Source: Limnohabitans sp. | Lineage (GTDB): Bacteria > Pseudomonadota > Gammaproteobacteria > Burkholderiales > Burkholderiaceae_C | NCBI GenBank assembly: GCA_018883455.1 | Contig: VEQC01000005.1 | Span: forward strand, 1-36,063 | DNA length: 36,063 bases | Direction of reading: 5' to 3' | Part shown: positions 29,299-36,063 of the stretch, piece by piece | Layout: the number at the start of each line of letters is the position of its first letter | Numbering within the stretch: the first letter of the stretch is position 1 | The notes under the pieces: model-generated | Database searches by the model: none | Told to the model about the DNA's origin: nothing | What the model saw: the letters and a program-made list of their open reading frames with translations, nothing else | Made by a program: the position numbers and the translations under genes

Positions 29299-30105
29299 TT
29301 AGTGCACATCGGACTGGGCGTCGAGTTTGAGCAGATCCATCAAGTGCGCCACGTACTCGCCCACACGGGGGTGTTTGCGCCGCTGCATGGGGTTCTCACG
29401 CTCGGGGATGTCGATGGGAATTTCCGCCACGATCGTGCCTGGGCGCTCGCTCATGACCAAGATGCGGTCGGAGAGGGCCACGCCTTCGGCGAGGTCATGG
29501 GTGATGAAGAGAACGGTCTTGCCGTGGGCCTTCACGGTTTGCGCCAAGTCCTGTTGCAAGATCATTTTGGTTTGGGCATCGAGCGCCGAAAACGGCTCGT
29601 CCAACAGCAGCACCAGGGGATCCACCGCCAGCGTGCGCGCCATGGCCGCGCGCTGGCGCATGCCGCCCGAGAGTTGATTGGGGTAGTGCTCGCCAAAGCC
29701 CGCCAAATGGCATTGCACCAAGAGTCGGCTCGAAATGGCTTTGCGCTCCGACGCGGGCACGCCGCGCAACTCCAAGCCCAATTCCACGTTTTGCGCAATC
29801 GTGCGCCAAGGCATGAGCAAATCTTTTTGCAGCATGAAGGCGACGTGACGGTTCGGGCCCTTGACCCACTCCCCGCCCACCATGACCCGGCCTTGTGACG
29901 GCGCCGAGAGCCCAGCCCCCATATTGAGCAAAGTGCTCTTGCCACAACCCGAGGGGCCAATGATGGAGACCACCTCACCTGGCGCGATGGCAAAGTTCAC
30001 ATCGCGCGCGGCGAGCACTTCACCGGACTTGCCCCGCGCCGCAAAGCGCTTCTCGACCTCGATGAACTCGATGGCAGGGACGGCCTGATCGGCTTTCGTG
30101 GTCAT
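29299..30105 (-). CDS. ABC transporter ATP-binding protein (SsuB/TauB-type)
   Basis: Walker A GPSGCGKST, signature LSGGMRQRAAMARTL, Walker B LVLLLDEPFSALD. Confidence 0.95.
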   Translation of the reverse strand: MTTKADQAVPAIEFIEVEKRFAARGKSGEVLAARDVNFAIAPGEVVSIIGPSGCGKSTLLNMGAGLSAPSQGRVMVGGEWVKGPNRHVAFMLQKDLLMPWRTIAQNVELGLELRGVPASERKAISSRLLVQCHLAGFGEHYPNQLSGGMRQRAAMARTLAVDPLVLLLDEPFSALDAQTKMILQQDLAQTVKAHGKTVLFITHDLAEGVALSDRILVMSERPGTIVAEIPIDIPERENPMQRRKHPRVGEYVAHLMDLLKLDAQSDVH

Positions 30106-30121
30106 TCAATGCACTCGTGGT

Positions 30122-30158
30122 TGTTTTAAATACGAAACAGTGATTCACTTAAGAATCA
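30122..30158. promoter_or_regulatory. Site B: four-half-site operator candidate for IclR-type regulator
   Basis: TGTTTT-N6-GAAACA-N1-TGATTC-N6-GAATCA; contains the perfect inverted repeat TGATTC-ACTTAA-GAATCA; same geometry as 14965-15001; 17 bp upstream of the ABC ATPase start. Confidence 0.65.
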
Positions 30159-30350
30159 ATGATAGTGTGCCCCCTCACGGAGAAAACCAATACCCTAGCA
30201 AATTAATCGGGATTCAATGGGTCACCAGAAACACCCGTAAGGCATTCCCCGAGCTCCGAAAAAAATTGATACCGATTTAATTGACAATCATTTAGGGGCT
30301 GTGCAACCCGCCAGCCCTGACGCTCTCTTTGTTTCAGTCGGATACGCCCT

Positions 30351-32273
30351 ATGCCTTTGTCAATCGTCCCTTGGAAGAAGCTCCGCCCGATTTTGCGCAC
30401 GACCCACGCTCTGCGCGTGGTCTGCACCGGCCTGTTGTTGACCGGCATGGCCAGCGTGGCGCAGGCGCCCTTGGATGTGCGCGTGGCCTTGGTGATTGGC
30501 AACGCGGCCTACCAAAAGGTTCCGCCCCTCTCCAATTCGGTCAATGACGCCCGGGCCATGTCGCTCGTGCTGCGCAAACTCGGCTTCAAGGTTTTTGACG
30601 TGATCGATGGTGACCGCACCAGCATGGCCCAAGCCATCAGCCGACTGCAAAACGATTTGAAAGGTCAGCAGGCGGTGGCCATGCTCTATTACGCGGGGCA
30701 TGGCTTGCAACTGGACTGGCGCAATTACATGGTGCCGATTGACGCCAACATCGACAAAGCCGAAGACGTGCCCAAACAGACCGTAGACATCGAGCAGGTC
30801 ATCCAGACGTTCAAGGAATCCAAAACCCGCATGAACATCATCGTGCTCGACGCCTGCCGCGACAACCCCTTCGCGGGCAGCGCCAGCGGCAAAGGCTTGG
30901 CCCAACTCGACGCACCACCGGGCACCTACCTCGCCTTTGCCACGGCGCCAGGCAACGTGGCCGAAGATGGCGACGAAGCCACGGGCAACGGCCTCTTCAC
31001 CCACTTTTTGCTCAAAGAGCTGCAACGCCCCGCCAAAATTGAGGATGTCTTCAAGCGGGTGCGCTTGCAGGTTCGCCAAAAAAGCCAAGGGCGTCAAATT
31101 CCCTGGGACTCCAGCAGCTTGGAGGACGACTTCGCCTTCAACGATGGACGCAAGTTCAAATTCACCGCGGAAGACTATCAGCGCGAGATCCAGCAAGCCA
31201 AAGCCCGTGAAGAGCGGCTTCGCCGCGAGGCCGAAGCGGCTGCCGAGCGCGAGCGCCAACTCGCCCAGCTGCGCGAGCAGGAACGCCTGCGCTTGGCTGA
31301 AGCCCAGCGCATTGCGGAGCAAAAGGCGCGCGAGCGCGCCGAGGCCCAAGCCCGAGAGCGCGAGCGCGAGTTGGCGCTAGCCGCCGAAGCGGAGCGCAAA
31401 AAGGCTCAAGCCGCCCAAGAGGCCCTTGCGCGTGCGCAAGCCGAAGAGGCACAGCGCCTCAAGGACTTGGCCTTGGCGCGCGCACAGGCCGAAGAGGAGG
31501 AACAACGCCAACGCCTCTCCGCCGAGGCGGCACGCGAGCAGCAGTTCGCGCAAGAAAAGGCCGAGTGGGATCGGATCAAGGACAGCAAGAACGCGCAGGA
31601 CTTCTATGCGTTTTTGCTCAAATACCCCAACGGTTTGATTTCCGTTCAAGCCTCCGCCGCCATCGAGCGCCTGCAAGTGGCCCAAATCAAACCCCAGGCC
31701 GACCGAAGCGGCTTGGTGCAAGCCATCAACCCCGAGCGCTTCCGCGTGGGGGACAGCTATCACTACGTGCGCCGCGACAACCTCACGGGCCGCGAGATGA
31801 GTCGCTTCACGCGCACCATCACCAAAATTGAAAATGGTCTGGTGTATATCTCTAACGACGGCAATGAAGAAATCAATACCATCGACGGCGCGAAGATTTT
31901 GGTGGTGAGCGCCGTCACGTCCTTTCGTTACGACCCGCCCAAGATGGAAATTCCCACCGACGGACTGGTGGTCGGCAAAAAATGGACCGGGGCCTATGTG
32001 GAGACCGACCTCAAAACCCAGCGCAAGTATTTGCGTGAAGATAAATTCAAAATCCTGCAGCAAGAAATCGTGGAGGTGATCGCGGGCAAATTCAACACCT
32101 TCAAGATTGAGGACGTTTCCTTCAACCAAACGGGCACCCGCGCCTCCCTGGTCTATTGGGTCGACCCTGACTGGGGCTTGCCCGTGCGCACCGACCGAGA
32201 GGTGATCAATGCACGGGCCAATATCCGCATCAGTGAAACCGTGCAGCTGATCTCACGCGCGCGGGGGCGCTAG
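30351..32273 (+). CDS. Secreted caspase-fold (peptidase C14) protein with coiled-coil and C-terminal domain
   Basis: Signal-like N-terminus; ALVIGNAAYQKVPPLSNSVNDARAMSLVLRKLGF; catalytic His MLYYAGHG, catalytic Cys IIVLDACRDNPF; ~130-aa E/R/A-rich coiled coil; beta-rich C-terminal domain. Confidence 0.92.
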   Translation: MPLSIVPWKKLRPILRTTHALRVVCTGLLLTGMASVAQAPLDVRVALVIGNAAYQKVPPLSNSVNDARAMSLVLRKLGFKVFDVIDGDRTSMAQAISRLQNDLKGQQAVAMLYYAGHGLQLDWRNYMVPIDANIDKAEDVPKQTVDIEQVIQTFKESKTRMNIIVLDACRDNPFAGSASGKGLAQLDAPPGTYLAFATAPGNVAEDGDEATGNGLFTHFLLKELQRPAKIEDVFKRVRLQVRQKSQGRQIPWDSSSLEDDFAFNDGRKFKFTAEDYQREIQQAKAREERLRREAEAAAERERQLAQLREQERLRLAEAQRIAEQKARERAEAQARERERELALAAEAERKKAQAAQEALARAQAEEAQRLKDLALARAQAEEEEQRQRLSAEAAREQQFAQEKAEWDRIKDSKNAQDFYAFLLKYPNGLISVQASAAIERLQVAQIKPQADRSGLVQAINPERFRVGDSYHYVRRDNLTGREMSRFTRTITKIENGLVYISNDGNEEINTIDGAKILVVSAVTSFRYDPPKMEIPTDGLVVGKKWTGAYVETDLKTQRKYLREDKFKILQQEIVEVIAGKFNTFKIEDVSFNQTGTRASLVYWVDPDWGLPVRTDREVINARANIRISETVQLISRARGR

Positions 32274-32289
32274 AGCCCCTGCTGCGGCC

Positions 32290-32910
32290 TCACGCCGCCG
32301 CTTGGCGCAGGATTTCCGCCTCCACCTCGCCCAGACGGTCTTTGCCAAAGAAAATCTCGTCGCCCACGAAAAACGTGGGGGCGCCAAACGCGCCGCGCTC
32401 AAAGGCCTGTTGGGTGTTGGCCATGAGGGTGTTTTTCACTTCGGGGGTTTGCGTGGCTTCCATGAGGGCCTTGGCATCCAAGCCATGGCGGCTCAAAACC
32501 GTCGCGATCACTGCAGGTTCGGCCAGGTTCAGGCCCTCCTCCCACATACCGGCGAACATCGCCGCCGCATACGGCTCAAAACAACCCAAGTGCTGCGCCG
32601 CCACCGCGCCCCGCATGATGCCCAGCGTGTTGACGGGGAAATGCGGGTTGAACGTGTAGCGGTCGAGCTGGTGCTTTTGCACAAAACGGCGAATTTCCAA
32701 CATTTCATACGCGAGTTTGTTGGGGATACCGGCAAAAGCTTCGATGGGGGAGCGGTTGTTCGCGAGCTTGAAGAGGCCGCCGAGCAGAATGGGCACGTAG
32801 GTGATGCGCACCCCGGTGCGGGCCTCGATGTCAGGCAAAACCTTGTGGCAGAAATAGGCGTTCGGGCTGCCAAAGTCAAAAAGAAATTGCACGGCGGGCG
32901 ACTTGCGCAT
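32290..32910 (-). CDS. 2-hydroxychromene-2-carboxylate isomerase-like (DsbA/kappa-GST family)
   Basis: VQFLFDFGSPNAYFCHKVLPDIEARTGVRITYVPILLGGLFKLANNRSPIEAF...FGAPTFFVGDEIFFGKDRL. Confidence 0.92.
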   Translation of the reverse strand: MRKSPAVQFLFDFGSPNAYFCHKVLPDIEARTGVRITYVPILLGGLFKLANNRSPIEAFAGIPNKLAYEMLEIRRFVQKHQLDRYTFNPHFPVNTLGIMRGAVAAQHLGCFEPYAAAMFAGMWEEGLNLAEPAVIATVLSRHGLDAKALMEATQTPEVKNTLMANTQQAFERGAFGAPTFFVGDEIFFGKDRLGEVEAEILRQAAA

Positions 32911-32931
32911 GGGAGTCCTTTCTGAGTCTAT

Positions 32932-33660
32932 TCACCACGTTTCCATCCAGGGACGGAGTTCCGATTCATGCGTCCACGCATGGCGCGGCTGCTGGTGCAG
33001 TTGCCAATAATGTTCGGCGATGCTCGCAGGATCGACGATGCCGTCCTGCGCCTTGGTGGCGTAGCGTTCTGGAAATTGTTGACGGATAAATTCGGTATCG
33101 ATGGCGCCATCAATAATGGTGTGCGCGACGTGAATGCCCTTGGGCCAGAGCTCGCGCGCCATGCTCTGCGCCAAGGCCCGCAAAGCGTGCTTGGCACTGG
33201 CAAAAGCCGCGAACCCCTCGCGTCCGCGCAAGCTCGCGGTGGCGCCCGTGAAAATGATGGTGCCACGCTGACGGGGGAGCATGACCTTGGCCACTTCGCG
33301 ACCCATCAAAAAGCCGCCAAAGCAGGCCATCTCCCACACCTTTTGGTACACCCGCGCCGTGGTCTCGGTGATGCCAAAGCGCACATTGCCGCCCACATTG
33401 AACACGGCCACCTCGATGGGGGCGATCTCCCGCTCGATGCGCTCGACTAATGCGACCATCTCCGCCTCTTGGCGGGCATCGCTGCCAAAGCCATGCGCCT
33501 GCCCCCCGGCAGCGCGAATGTCGGCCACCAAGGGCGCGAGTTTGTCGGCCGAGCGCCGCGTGACGCAGGCGATATAGCCCTCACGGGCAAAGCGCTTGGC
33601 AATGGCGCCGCCGGTGGCGTCGCCCGCACCCACCACCAAAATGGCTTTGTTCGAACCCAT
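32932..33660 (-). CDS. SDR-family oxidoreductase
   Basis: AILVVGAGDATGGAIAKRFAREGY; VFNVGGNVRFG; FASAKHALRALAQSMARELWPKGIHVAHTIIDGAIDT. Start set at ATG 33660. Confidence 0.9.
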   Translation of the reverse strand: MGSNKAILVVGAGDATGGAIAKRFAREGYIACVTRRSADKLAPLVADIRAAGGQAHGFGSDARQEAEMVALVERIEREIAPIEVAVFNVGGNVRFGITETTARVYQKVWEMACFGGFLMGREVAKVMLPRQRGTIIFTGATASLRGREGFAAFASAKHALRALAQSMARELWPKGIHVAHTIIDGAIDTEFIRQQFPERYATKAQDGIVDPASIAEHYWQLHQQPRHAWTHESELRPWMETW

Positions 33661-33826
33661 GGTTTCTGCCTCCCGCACGGTTGCCAGGCTGAGCTTGGCT
33701 CAATTCCTCTTGGTATGGATTAAACCCGAATTTCCAAAAAGCCACAGCCGCCCACCGCAGCCGCCGGCCCAAGACCGCGCCAGGGTTCATTTCGGCTCGC
33801 CTACCCCGCATCCCCCACCTCGCCCA

Positions 33827-34450
33827 TTAATGCGAGTGGGAGGGCGCGGGCGTATGGTGGTGTGGGTGTGAGGCGGGCGCTTTCGCGGCCGGCACGGCCG
33901 GCTTGGCAGGCTCACTGGCGTGGGCCTCATGGCCAGCGGGTGGCGTGATCATGAGGAGTGCCGCCGGCGCTTTGAGGCCTCGGGTGGAGGTTCCCGTCGC
34001 GGGCACCTCCGACCAATCGGTTTGCCCGCCCTCGCACATCTGCAACACCCGCAGCCAGACCGCGCCGGCTTCTTGCGGCAGACGCACCAGAAACGCAAAC
34101 TCGTCAAAGGCGTCGTCAGCCAGTGCCGAAGTCTGGTTCTGGGCCATCCATTGCAGTTGCACCACATCTTCCGTGATGAGCTTGCCGTGGCTGGTGTAGG
34201 GCTGGGCGAGCTTTGCCTTTTGCGTCGTGAGCGTCCAACCCGTTTTGGGCTGGGGCTTCGCCCCCTGAAAACCCGGCGGTAGCGTGACCGCAAGACCCGT
34301 TGTGGCGGCGCCATTGCAACCATGACCCACCCGCAGCGTGGCCTTGTAATAGGTCCCCGCGGGTGCTTTGGGTTCGGCGAGCACGATGTGCGCCAGACTC
34401 GATTGGGCAAGGCCTCCGAGTGTGATGAGCACGATGAATAGTGGTCTCAT
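33827..34450 (-). CDS. YcnI-like (DUF1775) putative copper-binding exported protein with His-rich tail
   Basis: Signal peptide ending SLA, mature start HIVLAEPKAPAGTYYKATLRVGHGCNGAATTGLAVTLPPGF; C-terminal HPHHHTPAPSHSH. Confidence 0.85.
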   Translation of the reverse strand: MRPLFIVLITLGGLAQSSLAHIVLAEPKAPAGTYYKATLRVGHGCNGAATTGLAVTLPPGFQGAKPQPKTGWTLTTQKAKLAQPYTSHGKLITEDVVQLQWMAQNQTSALADDAFDEFAFLVRLPQEAGAVWLRVLQMCEGGQTDWSEVPATGTSTRGLKAPAALLMITPPAGHEAHASEPAKPAVPAAKAPASHPHHHTPAPSHSH

Positions 34451-34473
34451 GGGTACTCCGTGGAAAAGTTGAA

Positions 34474-36063
34474 TCAGTCCAATTTCGCTTCTACGCCTAG
34501 GTACAGCGCGCGGCCTTCACCGGGGTAGTAGTACGCACCGAGTGGTGCTGTGGCGTAACTGGCCGCGATATTTGTGGTGGCGGCGTATTTCTGACGGGTG
34601 AGGTTGCGCGCATCGGCAAACCACGACCACTTCTGGTTTATCGCCTGCCCTGCTTTCAAGCCCAACACCGCATAAGCCTCGTTGTAGAGGGTGTTGGCGT
34701 TGTCCATGGGGGCTTTGCGGGGAACCCACTCGAACTTGGGCCCCACATACGTGGAGGGCGCGCCATGAACCTCCTGACCAAAGCGATACAGCCATTCTCC
34801 GCGCAGGATCAGGGGCGGGAATCCCGGTAAAGCGTTATTCCCGTAGTAAGCGCTGTTGACGAAGCGGAAATCACTGTAGAGCAAAGCCACTCGGGTGTCG
34901 AAGTGCCGGTCGTAGCGGTGGTGCAAGCCCAACTCCAAACCTTGGTGCAGGGTCTTGGGCACATTCGTGGTCGTGGGCGTGGTGCATCCCGCCACCACAC
35001 ATGCGGATACAAAGGCATTGGCGAGTTGGGCTCGGTAGTAGGTGGCATCCCACGCCAGCACATGCTTGCCCCCTTTGCCCTCGCCACGGGTTCCAAACTC
35101 TAGTGTGGTGCCGGTCTGGGCAAGATTGGCTTGGGTGGCGGTTCCGGCCAAGCCGAAAACGGGCGCTTCAAACTGGCGACTCAGACTGGCAAACCATTGG
35201 CTTGTTTCGCTCGCCTCATGGGTCACGCCCAGGCGCGGGCTCCACTGCTCAAACCGGTGGTCGTAGTTGTTGGGCGAGGAAAGAACGTCGACCACTTTGC
35301 GGCGCGCGCGGTCGTACTGAAGGGCAGCCGTCCACACGGTGTGCGCAGAGGCTCGGTATTTGTGTTCCCCGAAAAAGCGCTCATTTGTCGATTGCTGGTC
35401 GTATTGAGAAAACGCCGGGCCAATTGCCGCACCTTGGTGATTGCTGGGCTTGCTCGACCCCAAGGTCGAGCCCGAGTTGGGCAGATAGGCCAGGCTGATT
35501 TGGTGCCGATCCCCGAAGTAAGTGGCTTTGAGGTGCCCACCCTGCGTGCGAGCGCTTTGCTCAACGATGTTGTCGATCGGATGCCACAGACGGGAATGCA
35601 TGGCATAGAGCGCCAATTCGTACACCATAGGACCTTGGCTAAACGTGGTTTTGTTGGCCAGGCGCTGCGTCTCGACATCGCGACGGCGGTTCGCGGGCTC
35701 ACGAAACGGATAGAGGTTGTTGTAAGCGCCCGGACCTCTCGCGCTGCTGGCCATGGCGGGGTTTTGTCTGAGCTCGGCCAGCGTCAAATAACCCGGCAGC
35801 TGACTCAAGCTGCGCACAGCTGCGCCATAAAAACGGGATTCCCAATCGCGACTGAGCTTGACCCCCACATTGGCGATGAGCTTTTGATTGGCCATGGCCG
35901 CATGGTCGCGAAAGCCGTCCTGCTCGGTGAGCGAAGTCGCCACATAGTGATCCCACACCGGACCTGACCCCGAAGGCGATACCCCCGCATGGCTGGCAAA
36001 GGCTTTGTGGTAGCCAAAACTGCCCACTTCAGCGCGGGCAACACCGCCCGTCTGGGTATACCC
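34474..36063 (-). CDS. TonB-dependent outer-membrane receptor, C-terminal beta-barrel (5' truncated by window)
   Basis: Frame is open to the window edge (GYTQTGGVARAEVGSFGYHKAF...); alternating barrel strands; C-terminal NLTRQKYAATTNIAASYATAPLGAYYYPGEGRALYLGVEAKLD. Confidence 0.9.
   Translation of the reverse strand, partial: GYTQTGGVARAEVGSFGYHKAFASHAGVSPSGSGPVWDHYVATSLTEQDGFRDHAAMANQKLIANVGVKLSRDWESRFYGAAVRSLSQLPGYLTLAELRQNPAMASSARGPGAYNNLYPFREPANRRRDVETQRLANKTTFSQGPMVYELALYAMHSRLWHPIDNIVEQSARTQGGHLKATYFGDRHQISLAYLPNSGSTLGSSKPSNHQGAAIGPAFSQYDQQSTNERFFGEHKYRASAHTVWTAALQYDRARRKVVDVLSSPNNYDHRFEQWSPRLGVTHEASETSQWFASLSRQFEAPVFGLAGTATQANLAQTGTTLEFGTRGEGKGGKHVLAWDATYYRAQLANAFVSACVVAGCTTPTTTNVPKTLHQGLELGLHHRYDRHFDTRVALLYSDFRFVNSAYYGNNALPGFPPLILRGEWLYRFGQEVHGAPSTYVGPKFEWVPRKAPMDNANTLYNEAYAVLGLKAGQAINQKWSWFADARNLTRQKYAATTNIAASYATAPLGAYYYPGEGRALYLGVEAKLD

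Noticed and set aside
28384-29898. 504-aa plus-strand ORF antisense to the ABC SBP and ATPase
   Set aside because: Shadow ORF from high GC codon bias; His/Arg/Gly-rich low-complexity translation without domain motifs. The opposite strand encodes clear ABC transporter components.
30262-30300. Possible sigma70 promoter (TTGATA/TTGACA boxes) upstream of the caspase gene
   Set aside because: -35-like boxes exist, but no good -10 hexamer at proper spacing; AT-richness alone is insufficient.

Overview
36 kb window of GC-rich, Gram-negative, probably betaproteobacterial (Burkholderiales-like) chromosome. I see no RNA genes, CRISPR arrays or IS elements. From left to right: (1) the 3' end of a TonB-like gene; (2) a two-component system (HK/RR) divergent from a heavy-metal-type RND efflux adaptor and pump; (3) leuCDB; (4) two EamA/DMT exporters, a PfkB sugar kinase and a YhgE/Pip membrane protein; (5) a ~15 kb catabolic locus made of two convergent transcription units: a 3-gene plus-strand unit (VOC/extradiol-type protein, 74-aa protein, Rieske oxygenase) and a tightly packed 13-gene minus-strand unit (ABC uptake ATPase/SBP/permease, SDR, cupin, alpha/beta hydrolase, IclR regulator, ThDP enzyme, aspartate-dehydrogenase-like, ALDH, Bug/TctC SBP, SDR, NicC-like FAD monooxygenase); (6) a secreted caspase-fold protein with a long coiled coil; (7) a HCCA-isomerase/SDR pair; (8) a DUF1775/YcnI-like protein downstream of a TonB-dependent receptor that runs off the window. 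The most interesting observation is a matched pair of 37-bp inverted-repeat elements, each with four half-sites in identical geometry. They lie upstream of the first gene of each convergent catabolic unit, about 15 kb apart. I infer that they are operators of the internal IclR regulator and that they delimit a single regulon for an unidentified aromatic or N-heteroaromatic carboxylate substrate. All functional calls come from reading motifs in the translated ORFs; no database search was run.
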